Part shown: positions 38,088 through 50,407 of the stretch, one piece after another
How positions within the stretch are numbered: position 1 is the first letter of the stretch
How the letters are laid out: the number at the start of each line of letters is the position of its first letter
NCBI GenBank assembly: GCA_963920665.1
Contig: OY987264.1
Span: forward strand, 27,942,906-28,006,905
Direction of reading: 5' to 3'
DNA length: 64,000 nucleotides
Source: Straminergon stramineum
Taxonomy: Eukaryota; Streptophyta; Bryopsida; Hypnales; Calliergonaceae
Notes under the pieces: generated by a model
What the model was told of the DNA's origin: nothing
Databases searched by the model: none
What the model saw: the letters and a program-made list of their open reading frames with translations, nothing else
Translations under genes and position numbers: made by a program

Positions 38088-38231
38088 TTTTTAATTTGGG
38101 ACTCTACTCAAATTTGGAGTCCCTAAGTCTTACTTCTAACAAAAAAACCCAGAGTTATAGGGCTCACAAGCTTGGCAATGTGACATTGTCAAAATCTTGG
38201 TCAATCTAAAAGAAATATTTTGATCCACTTT

Positions 38232-38335
38232 CACTAGAAGAAACATGTGTTGGTTTCAATAGAAACCAGTTGACACAAAATTCTACATTATGCGTCAGTT
38301 GGTTTCTATTGAAACCAATGTAGGTTCTTCTAGTA
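38232..38335. mobile_element. Tiny CACTA-like hairpin element (104 bp)
   Basis: It starts CACTAGAAGAA and ends TTCTTCTAGTA, flanked by TTT on both sides (a 3-bp target duplication, as for CACTA elements). The last base would have to be G for a perfect CACTA end. Nearly the whole element is an inverted repeat, with GGTTTCAATAGAAACC in one arm and GGTTTCTATTGAAACC in the other. Confidence 0.6.
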
Positions 38336-38929
38336 TTTGCAAGCTTTGTTCTCACACACACCTTGCCTCCCAAACCCAAATTTTTTATATGTGCCCCCAT
38401 TATAGTTGACGAGTAGGATCCTATGGTTATAAATTTTTTTAAATGAATTAAAAATGATAAATTATATTTTTATTAGAAAGTGTTGCTCTTTGGAAGTTTA
38501 GGAAGTATTTGCAATTTTTTGATACATAGATCTATAGGGGTTAAAAGGGGTAGAGTACAAAAGTCTTCAACAATTACTTTATTAGTGGTGTCTTTGGAAG
38601 TCACAAAAACTTGAAGTGAATTTCTCAATATAACATACCCCAAATCAATGAATATGCTATCAACTATTGGTTTCCTTTTTTCTTTTTAGTTTATGGTGAA
38701 GTTTAAAAATGTACAAAAAACTATTTATCTAACCTTAAAGGTGTGAGAAGCCCAATTTGGGTTGCAAAAATGGTATTTTTGGCATTTATTTTTTAAAATA
38801 ATATATAATTTAGGCATTCATTTAAGCTAGACTAATGTATTGTTTATAAACTATTGGTATGTAATTGATTTCATCAAATCAAGTCCGTCACTTTCCCATT
38901 CCCCATGAAAGTAACATTATTTAAGAAAA

Positions 38930-38947
38930 GGGGGGGGGGGGGCGGGG
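38930..38947. repeat. Poly-G run
   Basis: A run of 12 or more G, one C, then four G. On its own strand it could form a quadruplex or be a sequencing-difficult site. Confidence 0.8.
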
Positions 38948-39059
38948 ACTTTCAAGTTCTTAATGCCCTAATGCCTCACAAATTTGTTACTTAACTTCAT
39001 TTTGTCTCTCATATAATTTAGCTCTTTTTTTTTCTTTTTGTGAGTTTGTGTCTTAATAG

Positions 39060-41560
39060 AGTGGGAAATGGTGAGGCAAAAGACTTTACAATGTATGTTT
39101 ATACCAATTGACAAAGCAAAGCAAGAAATATATGTGGAGCATGCATTTGCAATTTGGGGCACAAAGATGAAGTTGGAGAAAGAAGTGGAGAAGGAGGTTG
39201 TGAAGAAGCCGGTTGGAAGACCAAGAAAATAGCTTGAAGTTGTTTTGCTTATTCCAAAGCAAGAAGAAGGATGAAGAAGCATCATCAAAGAAAGTTAAGG
39301 TGAGAAGAAACTATACAAATTGTTTTATGCCTTTTCTATGGGGACCTATTTATGTTGCTATGAGACAACATAAAAATTATACATCTACTTTGCGTTATTT
39401 GCAAAAAATAAAAATACCAAGAGAAATTAGAAGTATCTATGCTAACCTTTTTAGAGGCTCTCTATGGGATTGGTTTACTCTTACATGAGAGTTAAGAGGA
39501 GTTGAAAGAAATATCTTCAATGAGACATGTTCTTTCTGAGAAGGTTGACAATATCCTTATGTGCTTTCAAAATATTTGGAACTTGAAGAAGAAATCATCC
39601 TAATGCTTATTTCCTAGAGAGAAATTGAACAACCTCTCATTAGAGGAGTTTTCGGAGGTCTGGAGGGCTATGTGTTCCCCTAGGATCTTCTCCGCAGTAG
39701 CTACCTGACGTGGCACAACTATTGCCACGTCACTTTTTCTTTTAAATTTTTTTTCAACTTTCTTTTACATTTTCAAATTTTCAAAAAAAAATCTGACAAC
39801 AACCATTCCCGAACTGTTGGGGGAACAATGCCAAGAACAAGCCCGAAATGGCCCTCCAGACCTCCCAAAACTCCTCTAATGATTTGCAACAATGGTTAAA
39901 ATTACAATTAGGACTTAAATTTGTAAAAGACAATCTAGTTTATTGAAAAAAGAGGGAACAACATCATTTAAAATGAGTCTATCTCAGACACATGAATTTG
40001 TTTGTTGCAATTTGAATTGGAGTTGTAGAGTAGCTACAAGAGATGCTAAGAAGCTACCAAATGATTGGGAAGTGTAGGGGCTAAAAATGACACAAAGAGC
40101 AACTTACCTTGCAAAGGCTCACTCTGTACGTCTTGGACTTTTTGTGAACACAAATCCTATAGGGTTTCATTTAGATCCAACATGTAGGGCTCATACATGG
40201 GCAATGAAGGGGGGCAATGGTCAGCTTGGGATACCCAAAAAGGTTGTCTTAACTATGATGTTGGTCCACTCCTTTGTGTCAAACAACCTCATCTTTTAAA
40301 TATGATTTTACAAAATATGGTTTTAACTACCTCGGCTGGTATTGTATCAAGAAAAAAAATTCATCACAATCAAGGAATTTTAAGAATTTTCAATGAATTT
40401 TTTAGTTGAAAAAATAAGTTTTGTCTTATATTCATAAAATCCTCAATAACAAGCATTTGGAATATCAAATAATTTTATTTTTATATAATTTTTGGATATG
40501 ACTTATATTTAGTGGTCCAATACACAAAATAATTAATTTTATCAATCAAAATTTAATAAATTGTGCATTATGATGCCTACAAATCCCCAAATTTTAGCAT
40601 TTTTTTCTCACATCTATAAATAGATCCAAAAATTTCAAATTTAAAGAAATAACTTATAAGGAATATACATTTTAATTGTGTTGAGGTGTAAGAATCTTTT
40701 TTCATTTTAGGGTCTTCCTAATTGATCAAAATGAACAAATTAGACAAACTTTGGAGGTTTTAAACCAAAATCACCTAATTAGTGTGTCCAAAAAGTGATA
40801 CCCCAAGCTGACTATTGTCCATGGGTCAAAATATATTCTTATTCATGGAATTGAAGACAAGAGGAAAATTACCATTTTAGTATCTTCATCAACATCTAGA
40901 AATCTTTATCATTCCAAATTTGTTTACAACATTGACACAAAGAAGTTTACCTCCCCAAAAAGGTTCAAAGGTTAGATTGTGAAGCAACATGTTGGTACCT
41001 AACTTGCTCAAACAATCATTGGTCTAATCTCAAAACTTGTCAACAATTTGTAGAGAAGATTTTACAACCCTATAGACTTTAAATATAGAGAAGTTGCAAA
41101 TGGACAGATAATTTAAATGAATTTGGTTGATAGATTGTTGGAGTGTGCACAAATTAAAGGAGTTCATTTCAAGTGTAAAGGAGACACATCCTAAAATCCT
41201 TCTCATTTTTGTGCCTACAAATTGTACAGTACGAGTGTTTAACAACCAGCTAATATTATTCTTCAAAGCCCTTTCAAACATGGATTTAGGCAAGAATTTG
41301 ACAACTACACTTCATGTGACATTGACAAACAACTTGACAACAATGATACAAAGATTTCTACTCTAAAGCCCTTCTTTTGTGGGTGGCTTTTGAAAGCATA
41401 GGGATATGTCAATAAGGAACAAATGATTAAGATAGGATGATCACAATGTGGATCACAAAAAGCATTCCAACAAGCATTTTCAGTGAGTGCTATGGATGAA
41501 TATTTGAAGACACCATTATTTCAAGAAGATCCTTTAGCAATTGAAAAAGAAAAAGAATGA
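39060..41560 (+). pseudogene. Decayed pogo-like (DDE superfamily) transposase
   Basis: No intact frame remains, but pieces occur in the family's order on the plus strand. They are: an AT-hook VKKPVGRPRK (about 39,195-39,230); NYTNCFMPFLWGPIYVAMR and LRYLQKIKI...GSLWDWF (39,307-39,476); NLNWSCRVATRDAKKLPNDW (about 40,008-40,070); and MTQRATYLAKAHSV...FVNTNPIGFHL with HTWAMKGG (40,087-40,215). Downstream are IDCWSVH...KETHPKILLIFVPTNCT (41,130-41,230), STLKPFFCGWL (about 41,360-41,390) and a tail with SQCGSQKAFQQAFSVSAMDE. The FVNTDQTG-like and D.WSVH blocks are DDE catalytic surroundings in plant pogo-type transposases. Frameshifts and stops separate the pieces. The normally acidic FVNTD.TG position reads N-P-I here. 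A 242-bp MITE has inserted at 39,639-39,880. Confidence 0.75.
39639..39880. mobile_element. Family D MITE (242 bp) inserted in the pogo-like pseudogene
   Basis: Terminal inverted repeats of about 30 bases: ATTAGAGGAGTTTTCGGAGG at the left, and an inverted match at the right ending CCAAAACTCCTCTAAT, with one mismatch across the arms. The inner part has a second small palindrome around GACGTGGCA...TGCCACGTC, shared with the copy at 48,195. Confidence 0.75.
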
Positions 41561-43223
41561 CAAGGAAGTTGACATAGACACAAATGAAACCATTCGAAGA
41601 TGTGATGCAAGATTCCTTGAAAGTTGTTGATATCGCATCATCAAATTGAAACAATTCCTTGTTCAAAAATAAAAGCTCCAAAAGTTATGTCACTATCCCC
41701 CCAAATTCCACTTTGTTAGATTTTTTCTTACTATAATTTTTTGTGGAAAAAAAGTCCTAAGCAAATTAAATGAAGAAAATTGACAAAATTCTTACTTGAA
41801 ATTTTTCTAGAGGGAGAACAACCAAGTTTTTGGCACAAGTTCCAACAATTGAGATCTCCACAATGATTGCATTAAAAGATCAAGTACAACAAAGACGGCT
41901 TAGCCGCCCTAAAAAGGTTCCATATCAAGATGTGGCTAAACTCTAAACTACAATGAAGCTAGTGCTCACATTTTTTCCTTTATGCACTTAAAAAACAAAT
42001 TCTTTGCAGATAAGCAACCAACTATAACTTTTAGAAACAATAAAACCAACTTAATAAATAATCTTGATAGACACCCCAAGTCTCATATCCATTTGTTTTA
42101 GAACTCCTTGATTTTTTTTCTAATCAAAGCTAAGTACTAGAAGCCCACACACCATTAGTCAAACCCCATACATCATCTTTCAAAGCCTAGAGACTAAAAA
42201 TGACAAACTTAGTTTCCATCCAACAATCACCTCTCTAACTCTCCATGCTCACCATCCCCAACTATCTAATATGCCTCATAGCCATCTCCCTCAACCCTTC
42301 ACATTTTTTGATCTCCATGCCTCACACATCTTCCATCTCCTCACTCCTCCCCCACATCCACCTTTTCTTCTCTCAAAGCAACCCCTCCAACTCTCTAGCA
42401 ACCCCCTCCTCTCCCCTTCAGACTTCCTTTTCTCCCACTCTGCCCTCCTAAATTCCACTCTAATCTTCCCTAACGACATCCTTGACTCCTCATAGACACC
42501 ATTGAGTGACCTTCCAACATTAACATACCTCATATTTCTTGCTCCTTACTACTCCAAGAATGGTGACAAAGTTAATCTTCTTCTTATTGCTTTACAATAC
42601 CTCCTAAAGCATATGCAAATACTACTTCTTTGACAAGTGAGCCTTTTGTTATTGAGCTCCAATCTTTAGATTGGACCATCTCCAACAACACCTAATAAGC
42701 AACAAAGTTCTTGCGTCAGCCAAAAAAAATCATCAGCTCAAACACCAAGAAGAGCTTGCATCAACACAAATGATCAATGAGGATCATGAAGACTTACTGA
42801 ACTCTTTCTAGCTCTATGCCCTTCAAGCTACCTTGCCGTAATTGTAAGGAATACAGAGGTAAGCCAAGCTCATGAGCTAGGTTCCAAAGTGAGAGACAAA
42901 AAAGGAGATCTTAAATGCATTGTTACATTGGTATGCAAGTTGACTATTTTTTGGATGAAGTTGTCGCTCATGAGTTGCATGGTTGTTAGTTTCATGAGTT
43001 GCTTTTGCTTTTGCTTTTTGGAGCTATGTTGTGCCAATGCATTACCCACCATTATTAGTTTATTTTGGTCAATTTCAATGAATCTCTCATAGTCCATATT
43101 GAGCTATTGATAGGAGATGTCAACAATTTCTATATCAAGATTGAAACTTTTTGACAATTTGGTATTGACAACACCATGGTCTATTTTTATTTTGCACTTG
43201 TTGAATTTCTGAAATTTCAGCAC
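41561..43223. other. Spacer, no gene seen
   Basis: A pyrimidine-rich stretch around 42,230-42,500 opens short frames on both strands with biased Ser/Pro/Leu content. Nothing in them resembles a protein family. The rest is AT-rich. Confidence 0.5.
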
Positions 43224-44171
43224 TTATTTAACCCCTAAGGTTTTTTACTATGTTTTCACCAAAAATGCTCCAAAACTGTCATTTCTAGTACAAGAACCAA
43301 ATTTTAGAAGAAAAAAAAAATTTTGGACACGTGTAACCATAGGATCTTGTACTAAGCTAGTTTGAGAACATGTGGAAAAAATTTCAGAAATTTCCACCAT
43401 GTAGATTGCAAGATATTAGCATTTGAATTGACAAAAAGCCTTTTTTTGTCCCTGCAAAAAATCGGGCAGCTGCTCTTCACAAGGTCACATTTGTATGAAA
43501 GAATGTCCAAAATGGATGTGCATCTTTGGATTCCTTCTTCAAGGCAAGTTGGCTACATACTTGAAAAAATTCAAAATTTCAAATCATTTGGAATTGTACA
43601 ACATATAGGAAAAAAAATAGTAAGCAAAAAGAAGTAAAGAATGATTCAAAATACTAAATTGTTAAGAATTTTGTTATGGAATTGAAAAATGCCAATCCCA
43701 ATGGTTTTAATATTGTAATAAACAATCTACATCCTATGATTTTATTTTTTTCCAAAAATATTGAAAATTGGTTAAATGAAGTACTTCAAAGTTTATTTTA
43801 GAGTAGAGAATCCATAATTGCCCACAAGTTCAAACTCCTCATAACTTTCACCTCATTAATCAAAATGGAATGATTCAAAGCTTTCTATGTATATGTAAAT
43901 CTAGAAAACCAATTTCAAGTTTTTATTTATGAAAAAAGAGATTTTTTCTAATTTGCTTGAGCTACCTGAGTTGGGAAAGAAACTATATATCATACAATAA
44001 CTTTTTAACTACATCCTCAAAAGTTATGAAAATTGTTGGGCCTTAAAGCTATTCCTTAACCACATATTGTGTGAAAATTTCAAAGAAAAAAATTGAAAAT
44101 TTCACTGATATTGAGTTGCCCAAAATATCTATAATGCCAAAAAATGTTGTTGGGGACTTTAGGGGTTAACT
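43224..44171. mobile_element. Family A TIR element (about 0.95 kb), copy 2
   Basis: Left end TTAACCCCTAAGG and right end GGGACTTTAGGGGTTAA, with terminal TA on both sides. It shares internal blocks with copies 1 and 3 (ACCATAGGATCTTG, TGTAGATTGCAAGATAT, AAAATTTCAGAAATT). No coding frame. Confidence 0.65.
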
Positions 44172-45812
44172 CTATTTTGCAGTATTTTAGTAGTAAATAC
44201 CTATAATTATTTTAAAAATTAGGCAAATTTTTTAATAATTAATTTGTGTTGAAGTTGCCAATAAAATATAGTATACAATAGGGGCAAAAGTTTGTATTCA
44301 TATTGCACTAGATCTAATCACATGGCACTTTCACATTAGATCATTATTGCCTCACGTGTAGGTTTGTGAAGTTGCAAAATGGTCATGTATTCTGCATATG
44401 CAATTTCATATTTGAACATGATAAGATTTAGATATTATCCCCTTCAAAACTAGAGGTAGTCCAAATTTTCAAAATTGCAATAATATATCAAAAAAATACA
44501 TCTTAGAGTAATAATTTAATGATGATTTTCAAAGAACAGTTGTAAAATATGAACCATAGATCATATCTATAAGTTTGGATCAACTAATACATAAACCAAT
44601 ATTTTACAATTAAATTTGAAGCCAAATTTTGAAAAATCTTTCAAAAATCAATTGTAGAGTGAATAGTTGTAAATTTTTCAAGAGTTTTTTTTCCAATTTA
44701 GTTCAAAATATCAAGTTCCAATCATAGTGATTTTTGAAGATATTTATTTTACTTTTTTATTCAAGTCGTTTTTGAAGGGTCATTTATTGAACTAGAAAAA
44801 GTTCCTTTTTGAGGCCAAATCTACATACCCCAACAAACCTTTATCCCTTAGTGATACAATGTCCAAAATCTAGACAATGAATAGAGAGGTTCCACAAGGG
44901 CTTGTTTTACCATGAAACTTCTCATTCATCTAGCCCAATACATGACTTTTAAGAGAAAAATTCTTTGAATGATGAATTTGTTGACATTGAGATTCATGTG
45001 CCTATAATATATTTATATAAAGATATAAGCAAAAATATGAAAATTTTTAGAAAAGCTTCAAGCTCTAAGGGGTTAAAGGTCTCAACTTCAAAGCTTGAAT
45101 TTGAACTATTAACAAAGGCAAAATATTCTTTACTTACATTTGTTGTATCAATAATAAAACTTGGTATTTAATTTTTTTAATTTAACCACGCTTCAAAACT
45201 GTGACCAGTGTTTGTGAAGTTTTCAAAGCTACCTATATTAATTTGTCTCTTCTTTGTAGAAGGAGCTAGGAGAAGGGGATCCAAGGGCACCGATTACATC
45301 TTCTCTTTACCCAAATCTCTTCAATTGGTTCATTTCCTCTAGTATCAAATTCTCACCACCACTTTCTTTCAACTTCAAATTTACAAAAGCTACAATCTTT
45401 CAAAGACATGTTGGTTTTGAAAAGAAACTCTAGATTTCATTATATTAGGCAGATATGATAGAGATGATGGAGCAAGTGCTAGTTGCCACAACCAACCCTA
45501 AAGCAATACCCACCCATGCCTTGCCTAAGTACTCCAAGCCCCTCAACAATCAACCCTTAAGTGGTATCTGCTTCCAACAACCTAGATATTAGCTTGGGAT
45601 TTGAAATGGTAAATGACTAATATCTAACAATTTCGTAAAAACGGTAACTTCACACACTAATTGGTTGATAATTCTCCTAATTTTTGTCCAATTCAAGATC
45701 CACCCTTTTCACACTCTGACCAACCAGTTATTTTATTTTTTCAAAGGCGCCAACTACCAATGAACTGAGGTAAGAGGCTCAAAATCTGCTCGGGTATTTA
45801 GAATTGCCCCTA
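44172..45812. other. AT-rich spacer, no gene seen
   Basis: A 68-codon frame at 44,965-45,171 (+) was considered but has no domain and low-complexity composition. No element ends were recognised. Confidence 0.55.
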
Positions 45813-46023
45813 TACAAGTAGAACCTCTCTTAGTGCATGGTGCAAGGACTATGCACTAAGAGAGGATTATGCATTTGTAGAGGTGCATTAATGGTCACTA
45901 ACTAACGTGGCATCTAACTACACTACTTTCTAGAAAAAATCCTTAAAATTGGGCCCACCCACAAACCTCTCCATTGCATACTATGCACTAACAAAGTATG
46001 TTGTAAGAGAGGTTCTACTTGTA
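45813..46023. mobile_element. MITE with a perfect 20-bp terminal inverted repeat (211 bp)
   Basis: TACAAGTAGAACCTCTCTTA at the left is matched exactly in reverse complement at the right. If the outer TA is the duplicated target the element is TA-CAAGTAG...CTACTTG-TA, as for mariner- or Stowaway-like MITEs. It also has an inner repeat, TTAGTGCATGG and CATGCACTAAGAGAGG variants. No coding frame. Confidence 0.75.
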
Positions 46024-46317
46024 ATAAGCTTTGGAATATATTAAATTGACTTCTACAGTCATTGAATAGATCAAGAAATAAAGTATAATTTATTACAAGA
46101 GCCAATCATTATCCTTGTTTAATTTTCCCATTTCTCTTTAGAAGTTGCAAGTGAAGAGTTTATGGAAGACCTATGATTCTATGACATAACTCGTTTGAAA
46201 ATTCATAACTAATTCAATAATGCTTTGAAAAATTCAAAACCACTTGTGTTACATTCCGCTTCTATTTCTCTTTGTCTGAAAAATGAGCTAAAAATATTCC
46301 CATTGAAGGGAACTACT

Positions 46318-47028
46318 GTACAATACCCGGCAACTCTCAATCATCCACCATATTCTACCATTCAAAATCATTTTGAATAATATATAATATGATTGACATT
46401 TTTGGTCTTGCATAATTGATATTCAATTCTTATGCAATTCCAATCAAGCATACCGAGTTTGGTTTTCAAATAAGTAAAACTCCATTTTCGGTGAATTATT
46501 TCATTTAAAATCCATAATTTCACATGATAATTGATTGAAAACCATTGGTGATGAAATTTTTTAATTTGATTGCAGCAATATGTAGGAAACATCCAAATGC
46601 ACATCTTTTCTTCAAGAATCATCTCCAAAAAGTTTTAGAATTTCCTCACAAAGGTTTCAAAATTTGGACATTGTCACTCCAACTTTTAAAATTGTTGTAA
46701 GGAGATTCTCAGACGTTTTGGAGATGCTTATTGAAGGAAAGATATACTTATAGATGTTTCCTACATATTGCTGCATTCGAATTAAAAAAATTCATCATCA
46801 ATGTTTTTCAATGAATTATTGTGTAAAATCATTAAAATTTAATGAAACAATTCACCAAAAATGAAATTTTGGTTTTCAGAAATCCAAATTTGATAAGTTG
46901 GATCTGATTTGCATAAGAATTGAATGATATTTATACAAGATGAGAAATGTTAATAATATGAAACATGCTATAAATTTTTTTTGAATGGCAAAATGGGGTG
47001 GATGATTGAGAGTTGCCAAGTACTCTAC
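46318..47028. mobile_element. Foldback element with about 300-bp arms
   Basis: The outer ends share GGCAACTCTCAATCATCCACC and its reverse complement (46,329 and 47,015). The arms continue inward through GAATTGAAT/ATTCAATTC-like and ATGTAGGAAACATC/GATGTTTCCTACAT matches, meeting near 46,650. Arms have diverged. No coding frame. Confidence 0.6.
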
Positions 47029-47633
47029 ATGAAAAGGATAGACCAACTCTTAGAGCATCTCCTATACATTAGTAAAAGAGCCTTGCCAACTGATTTTTGA
47101 ATGACTAATTAAGGGAAATTCAATCCCCAACAACACTATAGTTAGAGATGTAGAGGTGCGGGGCCTCTAGAATCGGCCTTGATTCTGGTAGAATTTTGAT
47201 TTGTAGAGGGGACCTTTCACAAAACCCCATTGTCATTGGATTTTGTGTTTTGACAAGTTAAAGGCCGTTGTGGTGATGACAATGACAATTTTGAAGCCAT
47301 AGTCACATTTGTGGGTTGGTATGAACTACCCTTCTCAATCGTCTTCTTCAGGTCTATAAGGTTCTTTTCTAAGGGTACATGTTAAAAATAAAACACCATA
47401 TTTTGTGCTTGATTAATATATTTTTTAAACCACTCCACCCTAATTTGGGACCTCTATTGCTTATATGAATTTGAAAATTCCTAGATTTTATGATATGGGG
47501 CAAATAAGTAGCTCATGTGTTTTTCCTAGGGATACAACCATAGATGAATATTTCCTTGTGAATGAAGACGTAAGTGTTGTGAATTAGACAATCTTGTGAA
47601 TCAAGAGGTAAATGATGTAGAAGACTTAGTACA

Positions 47634-48660
47634 TTTTGACTAATGTGACTAATGCTCTAAAAGCTCATTGGTCACATTAGTCACAATATATGAATTTTCT
47701 ATAATTCTTAAATGAAGGAGGGTTAATTTTTTAAAATCTATGTATATATTCTATACAATATAAGACACTTAATTGCAAATTTATAGGAACAATGGACACT
47801 TTTAGAATTTTTTGATTGTTTTAACTCCCAACTCAAAAATTAATAGGAATTGGCATTGACATGTCCAATTTTATATGTTAGTATGCTTGTTTAGGATTCA
47901 TTGCAACTATTGGGGATTTTTTAGACAATTTTTGAATACAGAAGGCAAGTATTTTGGAAGATTTGTTCAATTGCGACTAATGTGACTAATACTCCTCAAG
48001 GGCATTAGTCATATTAGTCACAATTGAGTAAATTTGACACAACTTTTGCATAGGTAGGTGAATTTTTTTGAATTTTTGTATATATGTTGTACATTATGTA
48101 AGACAACTACTTGCAAATTTGTAGAAGCATTGGACATTTTTAGAATTTTTAAGAATTTTTTGATTGTTTTAACTTCCAACCCTAGAATAAATAATTAGGG
48201 GATATTTGAGGCCTTTACCAAATTGCGAGTTCCCAGGCTGCGGGGAATGCAGGAACTGTGCCACTTTTGCAATTTGATGTGGCAGCGACATTGCCACATC
48301 AAAAAAAATTCAACTTCTTTTTACATTTCAGAACTAATAATATTTTTTTTGCTATTTTTTTCTGACAATAGTCTGCTGTTCCTGGACTATATAGGGAACA
48401 TGCAAGGGAATAGGCTTGAAACGGCCTTCTTGAGGCCTCAAATCCCTTCTAATGAAAATTGGCTTTGGCATGTCCAATTTCATATGCTAATATGCTTGTT
48501 TAGGATTTATTACAATATTTTGTAACGTCTTCGGTGATTTTTTGAATTAAGAGGTAGAATTGTGGAAGATCTTTTCAATTGTGACTAATGCCCCTTCCAA
48601 GAATTAGTCATATTAGTCACATATTATAGACTCTTCTACAACTCTCTAGTGAAGGGGTGA
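47634..48660. repeat. Three repeat modules, each with a TGACTAAT quasi-palindrome
   Basis: Palindromes of the type GTGACTAATGTGACTAATGC...GCATTAGTCACATTAGTCAC occur at 47,634-47,686, 47,969-48,025 and 48,575-48,622. They are separated by related sequence (TTTTTTGATTGTTTTAACT, GACATGTCCAATTTTATATG, TAGTATGCTTGTTTAGGATT). The interval is about 335 bases between the first two, and longer for the third because a MITE is inserted. Confidence 0.7.
48195..48452. mobile_element. Family D MITE inserted in the third repeat module
   Basis: The left end TTAGGGGATATTTGAGGCC is matched inverted at the right (GGCCTCAAATCCCTTCTAA). It shares the inner GATGTGGCA...TGCCACATC palindrome with the copy at 39,639. 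Comparison with the intact module shows the empty site (AATTAATAGGAATTGGC). Confidence 0.65.
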
Positions 48661-50080
48661 AATTTACTTCGAATTTGTACATTTTTTTAATACTATGTAG
48701 TACTATGCGATTATGGGACATTCTTAGATTTTTCTGAATTTAGATTAAAAATTAGGAATGGAGAGGAGATTAAGGTAAAATAGCCCATTACAGACCAAAT
48801 GGGGGGTTTGCCCTCTTGTCATTTCTGAAATTTTCTACTTTTTTTTCCAGAGAAAGTCAAGTGACAGAAATGACAAGAGCATTTGAAATTATATTTTTTG
48901 GACAAAGTGTGAATTTGTTATGAATTTTTTAAGTGTTCAGCCCATCACAGCCTGTAGACTACCCCAAAACCAACAAAAACTGATCCATAACACACATCTT
49001 ACTTACTTATTACAGTCACAATATTTTCTAACACAGAAGACTTGAAAAAGGCACTTCCTGCAATGAACTAACACTAAAAAACTGAAAGTTCCTATTGCAG
49101 TCACTAATTACTCCATTCCAGTTAGCTAAGACATTGAATGTGGCCCAAATCTCAAAAATTAAAAGAAAACTGTCATGGGCTCATTCATAGAGTTCCGTGA
49201 TGGGCAAAAGTTCTGTAATGGACTGTTTTACCTTACCAGAAGGCAGCTTGTGAAGGATGTGTCTCTCTAAGGAAATTTTCTCATGACACGGTGCCTATGA
49301 TTCACACACCCACTAAGTTAATGCTAAAGAAGTCCTTTGCCAGCCCTCGTACTGCGGACTGCAGGAGATTTTTTAGCCCTGCCTTGCCACGGGGTCCTTG
49401 ACCCCGCCACTCTCCCCTTGGAAATCCGTGTGGCAGGCTCAAACTAAGAGGGGTGCAGGAGATGCTCTTAGATGAGTGGTTTTCAAGCCTCCTACCTTAC
49501 CTTACTTGGCGGTTCTCCCCAAACGTTGACAGTGGCGGTTAGGAGTTGGGAGCATCAGTCAGTGATTAATTAAGTTTAGTTCGGCATCAGTGAATCATGC
49601 ATACGGTGCAGTTATACAGTGCGTGCATCTCCATCAAAGCCCGTCAAGAATTGTAATGGGACACCCACATTTCCGATCAAGATTTCCACTTTCTTCGTCA
49701 GACCTGACTCTCCCCGGCATAACTTAAATGGACATGCAAGTTAGTGTAGCGGTCACGGAAGTCAATCACAACACAGGCTACAGGTTTATTAAATTGTGAA
49801 GATATATCAAACAAGGCAACTTTGGACGAATAATAATTAAAGAATGATTTAAAAATAAAACTTGGGAACTACATGATTCATCAATCATGTGGCTAAAGTT
49901 AAGCGCCGCTTTATTACACCTACTGACTAAATAGTGAAATTACATTGCCTTAACAATTATGTTGCCTTATCCCCAAGAAAGCTCCTTTACAAGTGATCAA
50001 AGTCAACAAATATTTCTACAAATATTTCCATTTGTACACATGGAGATTCGTAAGTCCCATTCACAACAACAACCAGGCTT
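48661..50080. other. Spacer, no gene seen
   Basis: Around 49,250-49,500 the composition is more GC-balanced (TTGCCACGGGGTCCTTGACC), but no frame or RNA fold is convincing. It ends in CCTCCTACCTTACCTTAC, an isolated family C-type end. Confidence 0.5.
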
Positions 50081-50407
50081 AAGGTAGGAGGCTCGAAATC
50101 CACACAGGCTCTAAAACTGCACACCTCCTCAAATGTACACTGTGTGTACATGGTTTTTTTCATCTTTATAGGGATGTACCAACAGTGTACATTTGAGGAG
50201 GTGTGCAGTTTGAGAGCCCTATGCCATTTCGACTTCAAAAATTCATAACTAATTCTACAAAGCTCCAAAAAATATGAAACAACTTGGGTTAGATGTCAAT
50301 TCCTCTTCTCTTTCAAGTAAAATTTACTGAAAAATGTTTCAATAAGTTCCACCTCCCCAAAATTCAGTTTCAACTCTTAAATGGGCGCTTTATGGACCTC
50401 CTACCTT
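50081..50407 (+). mobile_element. Family C hairpin MITE, copy 2 (327 bp)
   Basis: It starts AAGGTAGGAGGCTC and ends GACCTCCTACCTT. The inner hairpin arms are CACACCTCCTCAAATGTACA and its inverted partner. Nearly identical to copy 3. Confidence 0.8.

Noticed and set aside
38930..38947. Poly-G run as a functional quadruplex
   Set aside because: Only one long run with no regular loops nearby. Possible assembly or sequencing artefact, so listed only as a repeat.
42245..42533. Ser/Pro-rich frames on both strands
   Set aside because: They arise from a pyrimidine-rich stretch, with no homology or splice signals.
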